From: Parasedimentitalea psychrophila
GTDB lineage: Bacteria > Pseudomonadota > Alphaproteobacteria > Rhodobacterales > Rhodobacteraceae
Assembly: GCF_030285785.1 (NCBI RefSeq)
Contig: NZ_CP127247.1
Span: 4,115,501 to 4,179,500, forward strand
Reading direction: 5' to 3'
Length of the DNA stretch: 64,000 nt
Part shown: positions 9,171 through 18,852 of the stretch, piece by piece
Position numbering within the stretch: the first letter of the stretch is position 1
How the letters are laid out: each line of letters begins with the position of its first letter
Made by a program: the position numbers and the translations under genes
The notes under the pieces: generated by a model
Told to the model about the DNA's origin: nothing
The model's database searches: none
Seen by the model: only the letters and a program-made list of their open reading frames with translations

Positions 9171-9692
9171 TCATAAGATGAGTTCGTTTTGGGTTAGGTT
9201 AGCCGTTCTCCTAATCTGGATTTCGAAATCATGCTGACTGTCACCATCGACATCACCCCGGACAAGCAGGTGCTTCCCGATGTCCTTGACCCAAACTGAG
9301 TTTGCTGCTGGGCCATCTTCGCTGAAGTCAAACTCTTGGTCACCCAACATAGTGCTATTGGCGTCGATCCAATAAAGATCGATGAGGTCTTCTCCGCTGT
9401 CAAACTGGTAGACCTCGTCGCGGTTTCCCTTACCAATCATGCTATCAGAAGTCTTACAGAAAATGAATATGTCGGTGTCGGAGTCCTTGCCTGCGTAGAG
9501 CTTATCCCTACCTGAGTCCCCCTTCAGGCAATCTGCACCCTTGCCGCCTTTGAGAACATCACTTCCCTCTCCCCCAATGAGCTTGTCGTCACCGCCCTTT
9601 CCTTTCAGAACGTCGTCGCCGCCTTCAGTGTCCGTGGGTGGGATCCCGACCACCGTGAAGAAGTCTTCGCCCAGATAGGTGGGCAGAGACAA
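9171..9692 (-). CDS. Small RTX-type (haemolysin-type calcium-binding) protein
   Basis: 173 residues with tandem G-G-x-G-x-D nonapeptide units between about residues 23 and 66 (GGDDVLKGKGGDDKLIGG and following), then a serralysin-like C-terminal part. Such repeats form a calcium-dependent beta-roll in proteins exported by type I secretion, and the C-terminal end is where the signal would lie. The only available start is a TTG at 9692. The frame remains open for 34 codons upstream without ATG, GTG or TTG, so this may be the 3' remnant of a longer gene. No protease or other catalytic domain is present. Confidence 0.6.
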   Translation of the reverse strand: MSLPTYLGEDFFTVVGIPPTDTEGGDDVLKGKGGDDKLIGGEGSDVLKGGKGADCLKGDSGRDKLYAGKDSDTDIFIFCKTSDSMIGKGNRDEVYQFDSGEDLIDLYWIDANSTMLGDQEFDFSEDGPAANSVWVKDIGKHLLVRGDVDGDSQHDFEIQIRRTANLTQNELIL

Positions 9693-9856
9693 GTGAGTGA
9701 AGGTGATCAGATAAGTTACCTGGCAATAGTCAGAGTGTGTGGTTACCGAAGAAGCTGCGCTTGAAGTTGCATAGTCGATATCGGAAATCCCCCATTATGA
9801 ATGTGTCTGCCGACACACAAAGCGTCCAAATCCACGCTAGAAACCGCCGATACAGT

Positions 9857-10285
9857 CTACAGCATTCGCCCCATGGAGTCGTTCAGCTGGCTCGCATGCT
9901 CAATGGTTCGGCGGCAAGTGGCCGACACCATTGGAGGCGCCCTCACGGGCACGTTGGCAAACATGACGATCCAACTGATGGCTTGTCCCGCAGCTTTGAC
10001 TGGATCTTCCAGTTCGAGCGCGAGCGCATATAAAATGGACTGAAGCCGCATTTTTGGGAACACGATAAGATCGGGATGTTGGACACATACTACTCGAAAC
10101 AGCCGCGTTTCCGGTCCCCCTTTGCTAAATCGGACTTCTATGGCCCAATTGAATTCAGCATCGACATTCCCGTTGAAGAGTTGGTTCATGCCGTCTCTGT
10201 TGGAGATGCTCCAAGCTGGCCCGCCTAGCCCGTAGTTCCTCAATTGCCCGCCAAGAGCCGCTTCACACTGAGGCCGGTCAGCCAA
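9857..10285 (-). CDS. Hypothetical protein, possibly a remnant
   Basis: 142-residue frame with a TTG start and no clear ribosome site. Composition looks protein-like (balanced charge, a hydrophobic ILYALALEL stretch), but I recognise no family. It lies between the RTX gene and the divergently transcribed membrane-protein gene at 10390. It may be a decayed gene or a chance frame, because GC-rich DNA here supports long spurious frames. Confidence 0.25.
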   Translation of the reverse strand: MADRPQCEAALGGQLRNYGLGGPAWSISNRDGMNQLFNGNVDAEFNWAIEVRFSKGGPETRLFRVVCVQHPDLIVFPKMRLQSILYALALELEDPVKAAGQAISWIVMFANVPVRAPPMVSATCRRTIEHASQLNDSMGRML

Positions 10286-10389
10286 ACGGAGTAATGCTGA
10301 TATTCGATCTGCTCGACAAGGCGGTTATAGAACTATAACCTACTTCGTGTTAACAGCGCGAAGACGCAGCCTCAATCTGGATAAATATC

Positions 10390-10794
10390 ATGAGCACTCA
10401 TAACAAACTCCTCCCCAGCTTCGCTAAATGGCTGCGCCCTATTGCCGTAGCTGCCACGGCATTTGGTGCGCTGACCCTGTTTTCGGGCGGCAGCGTTCTG
10501 TTTGGGCCCATGTCGGCGCAAACCGCAGCTGGATCCTATGTCCCCTTTGTTGTTTGGTTCAACTTCATAGCCGGCTTCGCCTACATCGCAGCCGGGCTTG
10601 GCATATGGACTGGCGCCGCCTGGGCCCGCGCTCTCGCGACGCTTATTGTAGGTGCAACTGTAGTCATCTTTTTGGGACTTGGGCTCCACATTGCAATGGG
10701 CGGAGCCTTTGAAATGCGCACGGTTGGCGCGCTGATCTTCCGCGCGGGAGTCTGGGCGGCTATTGTTGCCGCTCTTGGGCGCGCTCACCGCTGA
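10390..10794 (+). CDS. Small four-helix membrane protein
   Basis: 134 residues with four predicted membrane helices (near 17-37, 55-75, 80-102 and 108-128) and small-residue-rich loops. No enzymatic motif is visible. It ends 38 nt before the TetR gene on the same strand, so it may be part of the efflux operon or share its regulator. The family is unrecognised by eye beyond a generic integral membrane protein. Confidence 0.7.
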   Translation: MSTHNKLLPSFAKWLRPIAVAATAFGALTLFSGGSVLFGPMSAQTAAGSYVPFVVWFNFIAGFAYIAAGLGIWTGAAWARALATLIVGATVVIFLGLGLHIAMGGAFEMRTVGALIFRAGVWAAIVAALGRAHR

Positions 10795-10832
10795 CCACAT
10801 CCATTGCTGAAATCCTGGGAAAGATCAGAGAC

Positions 10833-11447
10833 ATGATGACCAACAAGCGCAGTCGTAAATCAACCGGAGACCGCAAGGTCGAGATCCTGCAGACGGCGTT
10901 GGATCTAGCTTTCGAAGCGGGACCTGGCATGGTCAGCACTGGAATGATCGCGCAGAAATTGGGCCTAACTCAGCCGTCTATCTACAAGCACTTTTCCAGC
11001 AAAGAAGACATCTGGATACAAGTTGCCAACCATCTGACGACGCAGATACGGGGTAACCTCGACCGTTGCCGCGCTGCCAATTGTTCCCCACAGGATCGCC
11101 TAAAGATGCAGGTTCTAGATCACCTCAGACTGGTTCAGAAGAACCCGGCGTTGCCAGAAATTATGGTGCTGCGCGAATTGCACAAGGACCAATCCGTGCT
11201 GCGCCAGCAGATCTTGCAAAGCATGAGTGCGTTTCACGCTGTCTTGGTCGAAAACGTGGCCGCAGCGCAAAAGTCGGGTGAATTTAGAGAGGACATCGAC
11301 ACCGACGACGCCGCAAGCCTGATATTGGGGATTATCCAGAGCTTGGTGCTCAGGATGCTGCTCAGCCGCAACCCGGCCATTCTACTACCCGAGGGCGAGC
11401 GCCTGCTGGCCCTACAATTAGCGGGTTTTGCCCACATCGGAGAGTGA
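10833..11447 (+). CDS. TetR/AcrR-family transcriptional regulator
   Basis: 204 residues. The N-terminal helix-turn-helix reads GMIAQKLGLTQPSIYKHFSSKEDIW near residues 44-68, the hallmark of TetR regulators; the C-terminal half is the variable ligand and dimer domain. The stop TGA overlaps the ribosome-site region of the membrane-fusion gene, whose ATG begins 2 nt later. It is therefore co-transcribed with the RND pump, and probably represses its own operon and responds to an exported compound, as usual for AcrR-like proteins. Confidence 0.92.
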   Translation: MMTNKRSRKSTGDRKVEILQTALDLAFEAGPGMVSTGMIAQKLGLTQPSIYKHFSSKEDIWIQVANHLTTQIRGNLDRCRAANCSPQDRLKMQVLDHLRLVQKNPALPEIMVLRELHKDQSVLRQQILQSMSAFHAVLVENVAAAQKSGEFREDIDTDDAASLILGIIQSLVLRMLLSRNPAILLPEGERLLALQLAGFAHIGE

Positions 11448-11448
11448 C

Positions 11449-12810
11449 ATGAAACCCGGTTTCAAACTGATATTCATCACCCTGCCGGTTCTGGCAATTG
11501 GGGTCGGCGTTTTGGCCCTTATCGTCTCGAACCGACCGCCACCCGCGCGCGTTATTCTGGCCGAGCGCGCAACTGCGGTGCGGGTAATAACCACCCAAGC
11601 GAGTCAGTTGCCGCCGCGCATCACTGGCTACGGGTTAGTGCGGCCCAGTCGTGTTTACGAAGCCATCGCACAGGTTGCCGGCACTGCTGATTATGTGAAC
11701 CCCAACCTTGAAAAAGGCGAAATTCTGCCCGCTGGCACAGTGCTGCTGCGTCTGTCGCAGACTGATTTCAATCTGGGCATTGCTCAGGCCAAAGCCAACA
11801 TTCGGGCTGGTGAAGCCAAATTGGCCGAACTCACGGTCACGCAATTGAACCAGATTGCGGCGCTGGACATTGAATCCCGGGCACTGGAAATCAGGGCGCG
11901 AGAGATTGAACGGATAGAGACGCTGACCGTCAGAGGCATTGCCAGCGCGGTGGCAATGGATGCTGCACAATCGTCTTGGCTGCTACAAAGTCAAAAGGTT
12001 CAGACCCTTATAAATACGCTCTCGCTGTTACCCACCCAGCAGCAGGTGCAAACCGAACAGATTGCCGTTTATGAGACCAGCCTGAAATCCGCCGAACTGG
12101 ATCTGGCCCGGACCACTCTGACCCTGCCCTTTGCGGCCCGGGTGGCACAGACTTCTGTCGAGATCGGGCAATTTGTCCGTGTTGGTCAGGTTGCCGCCGA
12201 GTTAGATGGGGTGGGTTCAGCCGAAATCGAGGCTCAGGTCTCGATCAGTGATATGCTGGCCCTGCTGCGATCCCGTCAGCCGCAGGCAGAAAGGCCAAAA
12301 GAATTAGTCCCCGGCGCTCTGTCCACCCTGTTGCACAGCCTTGGTCTGAATGCAGAAGTGCATTTACGGCTCGGTGAACAGGTTTTGACCTGGCCCGCCA
12401 AAGTGGACCGCATCAGTGACCAGATCGACCTGAAATCCGGCACCGTTGGGGTGATTGTACGTGTTGATAGCGCCTATACCGGTGTAAGGCCAGGCACCCG
12501 CCCGCCCCTGACCAAAGGCATGTTTGTCGATGTAGAGCTGAGCGCACCGCCGCTTGACGGCATTGTTATCCCCCGCAGCGCCCTGCGGAATGGCAGGGTA
12601 TTTCTGGCCGATGCCGACAACCGTCTAGCCTCGACCCCGGTAACCACACGGCTGATGCAGGACGAGGTTGCACTGATCACCCAGGACCTGCCTGTCGGCG
12701 CCCGCATCGTGGTGAGCTTTCCCTCGCCTGCAATGGAGGGCATGTTGCTTGATGTGACCAACGATCTGGCCCTGGAGGCACAGCTGGCCCGCGCGGGACA
12801 ACAGCCATGA
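11449..12810 (+). CDS. RND efflux periplasmic adaptor (HlyD/MFP family)
   Basis: Membrane-fusion subunit of about 453 residues that bridges the inner-membrane pump to an outer-membrane channel. ATG 11449 directly follows the TetR stop; a TTG 7 codons upstream is rejected. Residues about 5-25 form a single N-terminal membrane anchor. Then come the biotinyl-lipoyl half motif (YVNPNLEKGEILPAGTVLL), a coiled-coil hairpin rich in A, E, L, Q and R, and beta-barrel segments. It overlaps the pump gene by 4 nt (ATGA). No outer-membrane factor gene is present nearby, so a shared TolC-like channel is likely. Confidence 0.9.
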   Translation: MKPGFKLIFITLPVLAIGVGVLALIVSNRPPPARVILAERATAVRVITTQASQLPPRITGYGLVRPSRVYEAIAQVAGTADYVNPNLEKGEILPAGTVLLRLSQTDFNLGIAQAKANIRAGEAKLAELTVTQLNQIAALDIESRALEIRAREIERIETLTVRGIASAVAMDAAQSSWLLQSQKVQTLINTLSLLPTQQQVQTEQIAVYETSLKSAELDLARTTLTLPFAARVAQTSVEIGQFVRVGQVAAELDGVGSAEIEAQVSISDMLALLRSRQPQAERPKELVPGALSTLLHSLGLNAEVHLRLGEQVLTWPAKVDRISDQIDLKSGTVGVIVRVDSAYTGVRPGTRPPLTKGMFVDVELSAPPLDGIVIPRSALRNGRVFLADADNRLASTPVTTRLMQDEVALITQDLPVGARIVVSFPSPAMEGMLLDVTNDLALEAQLARAGQQP

Positions 12811-15800
12811 TCAGATTCCTTGCTGGCCACCAAACCATGGCCAATCTGCTGATGATCCTGCTTCTACTCTCAGGCATATCCATCGGCCCCTCCTTGCTGC
12901 GCGAGACCTTTCCGCGCCCCGAGTTGAGCGAAGTCGAGATTACCGTAGCCTATCCTGGCGCCCGGCCCGAGGATGTAGAGACCGCGATTTGCGAACGGAT
13001 TGAGACGGCATTGGATGCGGTCACCGGCATTGACACCCAATCCTGCGAGGCGCGCGAGAATCTGGCCCGTGCTACTGTCAAAATGCGCGAGGGCGAGGAT
13101 TTTCTGGCATTCACCGCGGATGTGAAATCTGAAATCGAGGCGGTGTCCAAATTTCCCGAACGCGCCGACCCACCCCGGATCAAAGTTCTGGGGCAGACCG
13201 TTTTTGTGGCATCAGTGGGTGTGACCGGGCCAAAATCACGCACCGATCTAAAGGATTACGCGGAACAGATACGTACCCGCATGCTGCGCTGGGGTGGCAT
13301 TCCCAAGGTGGACATCCGTGGTTTTTCCACCCGCGAGCTGCACATCGGCCTGCGCCCGGCAGCGCTGAGGCAGTTTGGCATTTCAGTGCCAGACGTGGCC
13401 CGCGCGGTGCAATCCACCAGTCTGGACCTGCCTGCGGGTAGCATCGAAACCACATCTGAAACACTGTTGATCCGGGTCGCCGAAGAACGCCAAACCGCCG
13501 CCGATCTGGCGTCGCTGATCGTGCAATCTTCGGCCAGCGGTGGCCAGGTGCGGCTGGGCAGCATCGCCACTATCTCCGAACAATTTGAACTGGACGACGA
13601 CCGAATCCTGTTTGACGGTGAACTTGCAGCCGTTCTGGACATCTCCAAGACGCGCGCGGATGACAGCCTGCGGATCATGGATGCTCTGGCTGCCTTTCTC
13701 GAGGCGGAACGTCAACAAGCGCCTCCGAGTGTGGTGCTGGAAATCAGCTCGGACGCGGCCAGCGTGGTGCGCGAACGGTTGCAGCTGGTGGCTGTGAACG
13801 GCTTGCAGGGACTGGCGCTGGTGTTTCTCGTATTGTGGCTGTTCTTTGGCTTTCGCTTCTCGTTCTGGGTGGCGATGGGCCTGCCGGTCTCCCTGATGGG
13901 GGGGGTCGCACTGATGGGGCTGGTCGGCTATTCGCTGAACCTGATGACCACATTGGGACTGCTGATCGTCATTGGCCTGTTGATGGATGACGCCATCGTC
14001 ATTGCCGAAAACATCGCCCGGCAGCGGGAAAAGGGTCTTAGCCCTATCGAGGCGGCAATTCAGGGCGCTTCACAGGTATTTCCCAACGTGCTTGCCTCTT
14101 TTGCCACCACCGCCATGATCTTTGGCTCGCTGGCCTTCCTGTCCGGCGATCTGGGCGCGGTGCTCAAGGTGGTGCCGGTGGTGATGTTGTTTGTGCTGAT
14201 GGTGTCGCTGATCGAGGCCTTCCTGATTCTGCCGCACCACCTGCTGCACAGTCTTGAGCATCCCCGCAAACCTGGCGGCATTCGCCATGGCGTTGAACGG
14301 GCAATGGACTTTACCCGCGAACGCTTGGTTGGGCCGCTGGCCGATCTGTGCATTCGCTGGCGTTACCTGGTCACCGGAATGGCCTTTGCCACCTTGCTGA
14401 TTGCGGCTGGAATGCTGGCAGGCGGGTATCTGAAATTTACCGCCTTCCCCGAACTGGATGGCGATACCATCGTTGCCCGGGTGCTGCTGCCGCAGGGCAC
14501 GCCGCTGGCGCGCACTGAAGAGGTCATCGCCCAGTTGCAGCACGGATTAGATCAGACCAACGCCGACCTGTCTCCGCAACAACCCGGTGGTGCCGCCTTG
14601 GTCCGGCACGTCACGGTGTCTTACGGGGTCAACAAAGATTCCTTTGAGACCGGCGCACATGTTGCCACACTCAGCGTAGATCTGCTGCCCTCGTCGCAGC
14701 GCAACAGCCGCCCCGACGCGATCATGGCCCATTGGCGCCAGTTGGTGGGAAACGTGCCGGATGTTATCAGCCTGAAGTACACAGAAACCTCCATTGGCCC
14801 GGCGGGTATCGCCATCGACATGCGGCTCAAGGGTGACGACCTGGCCGAACTCAAACGGGCCTCGGTCGAGCTGCAAAATTGGTTGTGGCAATACAGCGGC
14901 GTGACTTCGGTGCTGGACGATCTGCGCCCCGGAAAACGTGAACTGCGCATCACCCTAACCCAGGCCGCCGGGCCGAAGGGGATCACCGCCGGGCAAATCG
15001 CCGATCAGTTGCGCGCGGCCTATTTTGGCACCACCGTCAGCGAGATGCAGGTGAACGGCCAGCAGCTGGACGTCACCGCGCAGCTGCAAGGCTACGACCA
15101 AGGCCTGCTGCGCCAGTTCGACGATTTCACCATCACCCGTCCAGATGGGTCCTTTGTGCCGCTATCGGTGGTGGCCCAGGTCGAGATCGGTCAGGGCTAT
15201 GCCCGGATCAACCGTCAGGACGGCATCCGCACCATCACGGTGCAGGGCACCATCGACACTGCCATCGCCAATGCCAATGCCATTGTCAGTGACACGCTGT
15301 TTCATTTTCTGCCCGATCTGTTGCAACGCTACCCCGGAGTGCAGCTGGATATCGAAGGACAACGCGCTGAGGCCACCAAGACCCAGAAATCCATGCTCAA
15401 GGGTTTCGTGATTGGTCTGATCGGGGTGTTTCTACTTCTCAGTTTCCTGTTTCGCTCTTATGTCGAACCACTTGTTGTCATGCTGATCATCCCGCTATCT
15501 CTGACTGGGGCAATCTTTGGTCACATGGCCATGGGGCTGAATTTTTCGATGCCCTCGATGCTGGGTTTTGTGGCGCTGGCCGGTGTGGTGGTAAACAACT
15601 CGATCCTGCTGGTGGGTTTTGTGAAACACGAGCATGGCACGGCTCTGACAGTGGCCGAGGCCGCAGGCAAAGCCGCCCGGGCACGGTTTCGGGCGATTTT
15701 TCTGACCTCAGTCACAACCATTGCCGGGCTGCTCCCGATCCTCACCGAAACCAGCCTGCAGGCACAGATCCTGATTCCACTGGTTTCCAGCCTGACCTTT

Positions 15801-15956
15801 GGTCTGTTGGCTGCGGCGCTGATCGTCCTATTTGTGCTACCGGGAATCTACGCGATCTTGGATGACTTCGGGCTAAGCACTCTGGCCAAAATGCGGGAAC
15901 TGGATGCACGGCATGTCCGGCCAGGGCGGACAGCAGATCGGGAACATTGTGAGTAA
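12807..15956 (+). CDS. RND-family efflux transporter permease
   Basis: 1049-residue inner-membrane pump of the AcrB/MexF superfamily. It has one N-terminal helix, a large periplasmic porter loop, helices with the acidic pair in GLLMDDAIVIAENIARQ (needed for proton relay), a second periplasmic loop and a C-terminal helix bundle containing the FRAIFLTSVTTIAGLLP signature. Length is full. It overlaps the adaptor gene by ATGA and is the last gene of the TetR-controlled operon. Substrates cannot be inferred. Confidence 0.93.
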   Translation: MIRFLAGHQTMANLLMILLLLSGISIGPSLLRETFPRPELSEVEITVAYPGARPEDVETAICERIETALDAVTGIDTQSCEARENLARATVKMREGEDFLAFTADVKSEIEAVSKFPERADPPRIKVLGQTVFVASVGVTGPKSRTDLKDYAEQIRTRMLRWGGIPKVDIRGFSTRELHIGLRPAALRQFGISVPDVARAVQSTSLDLPAGSIETTSETLLIRVAEERQTAADLASLIVQSSASGGQVRLGSIATISEQFELDDDRILFDGELAAVLDISKTRADDSLRIMDALAAFLEAERQQAPPSVVLEISSDAASVVRERLQLVAVNGLQGLALVFLVLWLFFGFRFSFWVAMGLPVSLMGGVALMGLVGYSLNLMTTLGLLIVIGLLMDDAIVIAENIARQREKGLSPIEAAIQGASQVFPNVLASFATTAMIFGSLAFLSGDLGAVLKVVPVVMLFVLMVSLIEAFLILPHHLLHSLEHPRKPGGIRHGVERAMDFTRERLVGPLADLCIRWRYLVTGMAFATLLIAAGMLAGGYLKFTAFPELDGDTIVARVLLPQGTPLARTEEVIAQLQHGLDQTNADLSPQQPGGAALVRHVTVSYGVNKDSFETGAHVATLSVDLLPSSQRNSRPDAIMAHWRQLVGNVPDVISLKYTETSIGPAGIAIDMRLKGDDLAELKRASVELQNWLWQYSGVTSVLDDLRPGKRELRITLTQAAGPKGITAGQIADQLRAAYFGTTVSEMQVNGQQLDVTAQLQGYDQGLLRQFDDFTITRPDGSFVPLSVVAQVEIGQGYARINRQDGIRTITVQGTIDTAIANANAIVSDTLFHFLPDLLQRYPGVQLDIEGQRAEATKTQKSMLKGFVIGLIGVFLLLSFLFRSYVEPLVVMLIIPLSLTGAIFGHMAMGLNFSMPSMLGFVALAGVVVNNSILLVGFVKHEHGTALTVAEAAGKAARARFRAIFLTSVTTIAGLLPILTETSLQAQILIPLVSSLTFGLLAAALIVLFVLPGIYAILDDFGLSTLAKMRELDARHVRPGRTADREHCE

Positions 15957-16024
15957 AAGGTGTGTAACCGCCCAATGCCGCCTTTGGTGCCAAAAACATC
16001 TAACGGCAGCTTCCAGCGGCGGTT

Positions 16025-17221
16025 TCAACGGGTCGACGCAACACATGCATTGAAACGCTCGGCTGGTGTCTCATATCCTAGCGTTTTTCGAGGTCGTTCA
16101 TTGAGCTGTCTTGCGACCGCACTCAGCTTTGCTTGACTATGTATCGACAAATCTGTGCCCCTTGGGAAGTACTGTCGCAGAAAACGGTTGGTATTTTCGT
16201 TCGTGCCGCGTTGCCACGGTGATCGTGGATCACAGAAATAGACGTCGACATCAGTCGCCAAGGTAAACTTTTTGTGCCCCGCCATCTCGCTTCCACGATC
16301 CCATGTCAGTGAACGGTAGAGTTCTTTTGGTAGTTTGTGAGCTTGCTTGATCAGCGCCTGAACAACGCTGTGACTGTCTTTGTTGCCAACCTTGGCCAGC
16401 ATCACATAACGCGTGTGTCGCTCGACCAATGTGGCAATGAAGCTGTTGCCAGAACCGGCGATCAAATCGCCTTCCCAGTGTCCTGGAACGGCACGGTCTT
16501 CCACATGCGCCGGTCTTTGGCGGATCGATATAGTGTCCTTGATTTGGCCAAGGCCGCTGCGCTTCATGGTGGTGTGGCGAGAGCGACGAATGGATCGCGT
16601 CGCCCGCAAGTGCGACAGCAATTCTTTCTTAAGTACATTGCGTGTCTGGATAAATAGGCTTCGGTAGATCGTCTCGTGAGAGACCCGTTTGTCTTCCTCA
16701 TCGGGATGTGCGCGCATCAGCCAACCTGCGATTTGTTGCGGGGACCATTTGCGGGTCAGCTTGGCCGATATCGCCCCCTCTCATCGATACTTCGTATCGA
16801 CTGCCGGGCAGTGGACATAGATAGATATTGCCTGCCAGTTTGCAGGGCTTTGGCCGATGGGCACGAGCCCATGCCGCTGCATCTGATTGAGCCGCACGGT
16901 AAAGTTTGACGCCACCGTTGCGCCGGATTTCGCGGCTGATGGTCGACGCAGACCGTTTCAAGGATCTCGCAATTGATCGCACAGATAGTTGCGCAGTCAG
17001 GCCTCGTGATATCTCCTCGCGCTCAGCCAAACTCAGAGCCAAACGGGACCTCATGCGATCTGGCGGACGGATACCACCGGTGCGCGCCAGCAGAGGATAA
17101 ATCGATGATGATGCACGATCAAATCCACGTCCAATCGAACTCATCGACTCTCCGCGTTGCCAACGATCCCAGATCTCTGACTTCTGTTTATCTGTAAAAA
17201 ATGTCTGCGGCGATAGGCCAT
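16025..17221 (-). pseudogene. IS30 transposase, disrupted
   Basis: Translation gives the IS30 N-terminal helix-turn-helix region (TDKQKSEIWDRWQRGESMSS), a second HTH (SISTISREIRRNGG-like) and the catalytic core with EGDLIAGSGN, DRGSEM and NENTNR, where the DDE residues lie. Two lesions break it. One nucleotide is missing next to the ATG at 17221 compared with copy 2. A 38-nt hairpin at 16776-16813 also splits the frame before the WSPQQIAGW motif. It is therefore inactive without trans-complementation. Confidence 0.85.
16776..16813 (-). repeat. IS-associated hairpin insertion (copy in IS30-1)
   Basis: On the minus strand: left motif CACTGCCCGGCAG, stem TCGATAC / GTATCGA, loop GAA, right end TGAGAGGG. 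It is preceded by TGTC. 38 nt, so it shifts the reading frame of the transposase. Confidence 0.85.
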
Positions 17222-17291
17222 GATTTACTGAACCTCGTCCCTGTTCCCAGACACTGGGGTACTTTACCCCTGTCCATGAAAGGGGCACCAA

Positions 17292-17588
17292 ATGGGACGA
17301 CAGCGACGGAATTATACGGACGATTATAAGGCTGCGGCAGTTGAACGGCTTTACGAGCCAGGAGCGACGCAGGGTAGCGTGTCGAGCGAGCTTGGGATCA
17401 CCGGTACACAACTGAAGACGTGGAGGCTTGAGATTGAGGCGTTTGGTTCATCAGAAGCCAAGCGCCGTCAGAAGGCGGATGCCGCTGAACTGGTCCGCCT
17501 TCGCAAAGAGAACAGGCGTCTTGCTGAGGAAGTGGAGATTTTGCACAAGGCATCCGCTTTTTTCGCAACGAGGGCGGTGAAACCATGA
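17292..17588 (+). CDS. IS3 transposase OrfA
   Basis: 98 residues. An N-terminal helix-turn-helix (TQGSVSSELGITGTQLKTW) is followed by a leucine-zipper-like helix (VRLRKENRRLAEEVEILHKA), as in IS3 OrfA. It overlaps orfB by 4 nt (ATGA), and the OrfAB fusion transposase is normally made by a -1 frameshift in this zone. OrfA binds the terminal repeats. Confidence 0.9.
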   Translation: MGRQRRNYTDDYKAAAVERLYEPGATQGSVSSELGITGTQLKTWRLEIEAFGSSEAKRRQKADAAELVRLRKENRRLAEEVEILHKASAFFATRAVKP

Positions 17589-18484
17589 CGAACAAGCACA
17601 GCTTCGTCACTGCCCATAAAGCGCAATATGCGGTCTCCACATTATGCCGACACCTCAAGATATCTCGGGGTTGGTTCTATGGCTTTCTGACCAGTCAGGA
17701 CGCCCGAGATCAGCGGCGTACCATCCGTGAAGCGCGAGATCTGGAGTTGCTGCCAAAGATAAAGGCGTTTTTCAAAGCCAGCGGGAAATGCTATGGGTCC
17801 AAGCGTATTCATCAGGATCTAATGGCTGATGGTGAGATCGCTTCTGAGCGGCGTGTGGCGATAATAATGAAAGAAAACAAGGTGTCTCCGCTTCTGCGTA
17901 AGCGCCGAAAGCCCAAAACTACTGACAGCAATCACGACATGAAGCCTTCACCAAATCTATTGGAGCAGAAGTTCAACTGCCAGACGCCCAACGCCGTTTG
18001 GCTGGCGGATATTACCTATATCGACACGGATGAAGGGTGGCTTTACTTGGCTGGCATCAAAGACATGTCCACGCGGGAGATTGTTGGCTGGGCGATGGAG
18101 GACCATATGCGGGCAGAGCTCTGCTGTGAGGCCCTGAAGATGGCTCTGGCGCGACGAGGGCCCGTTTCCGGATTGATCCACCATTCCGACAGGGGGAGCC
18201 AGTATGCAGGTGGGAAATACCGCAAGCTAATTGGCAAGGCCTCCATCACCCAATCCATGAGCCGCAAAGGAGAATGCCTGGATAACGCGCCAATGGAGAG
18301 CTTTTTTGCTTCATTGAAAAAAGAACTCGTGCATCGCCATCGGTTCAGAACGCGCGCTCAAGCCAAAGCTGCAATCTTCGAATACATTGAGGTCTTCTAC
18401 AATCGCCAGCGCCGCCACTCCAGTATCGGCTACAAAACGCCCCTGCAGGCATTTGAAGATACAGCTTTGAAAATGGCCGCATAG
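17585..18484 (+). CDS. IS3 transposase OrfB (DDE integrase domain)
   Basis: 299 residues with the rve-type catalytic core. Catalytic acids lie in WLADITYIDT, in HHSDRGSQYA and in the glutamate of CLDNAPMESFFASLK; the terminal YNRQRRHSSIGYKTP motif is also present. All are intact and the length is normal, so this copy could be active and might act in trans on decayed copies. Confidence 0.9.
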   Translation: MTNKHSFVTAHKAQYAVSTLCRHLKISRGWFYGFLTSQDARDQRRTIREARDLELLPKIKAFFKASGKCYGSKRIHQDLMADGEIASERRVAIIMKENKVSPLLRKRRKPKTTDSNHDMKPSPNLLEQKFNCQTPNAVWLADITYIDTDEGWLYLAGIKDMSTREIVGWAMEDHMRAELCCEALKMALARRGPVSGLIHHSDRGSQYAGGKYRKLIGKASITQSMSRKGECLDNAPMESFFASLKKELVHRHRFRTRAQAKAAIFEYIEVFYNRQRRHSSIGYKTPLQAFEDTALKMAA

Positions 18485-18524
18485 GGTCAATAGTGAAACT
18501 GTCCGGTTTTAGGGACGAGGATCA

Positions 18525-18852
18525 GATCTGAAGGTCAGCCTGCAGGAAACCCGGCTGGAAATCCTGAAACGGGCGGTGTTCGCCCATGGTGGTCGCTGGG
18601 ACCTGCCGTCTAACATTCGTGGATTTACCACACCTTCGTGAAATTCCGCTGCGGCCCACATTTGGAAAAAGCGGCGGTGCGTTTATTGGGCGAAAGGAAT
18701 TACCGCCAGCCGGATGATCCCGGGCGAGGCTTTGAAGTAACGAAATGGGTTTTTTATCATCCGGAAACGCTAACTGACTGCCCCGCCCGCCTAAAGCCAA
18801 TTTAATCTGACAGGACCGGCCAAAGCGTTCTTGGCGCGGGAGTAAGAGCCTA
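18525..18852. other. Gene-free stretch, unrecognised
   Basis: Flank of IS3 copy 1. A short plus-strand frame reads like former coding sequence (LQETRLEILKRAVFAHGG near 18535-18590) but stops quickly and matches no family I know. Probably a decayed gene truncated by the IS elements. Confidence 0.4.

Larger units (their letters stand above)
16018..17228 (-). mobile_element. IS30-family element, copy 1 (broken, cut by IS3)
   Basis: The downstream terminal repeat is visible at 16018 (GGCGGTTTCAACGGGTCG), matching the end of IS30 copy 2 at 19889. The upstream end is lost where the IS3 element begins at 17229. The copy carries a frameshifted transposase and one inserted hairpin. Confidence 0.8.
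17229..18524 (+). mobile_element. IS3-family element, copy 1 (intact)
   Basis: 1296 bp bounded by inverted ends TGAACCTCGTCCCTG and (reverse complement of the right end) TGATCCTCGTCCCTA. It has two overlapping frames, orfA and orfB, both open. It inserted into the upstream part of IS30 copy 1. It is the intact reference for the decayed copy at 28025-29322 and contains none of the hairpin insertions. Confidence 0.88.
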
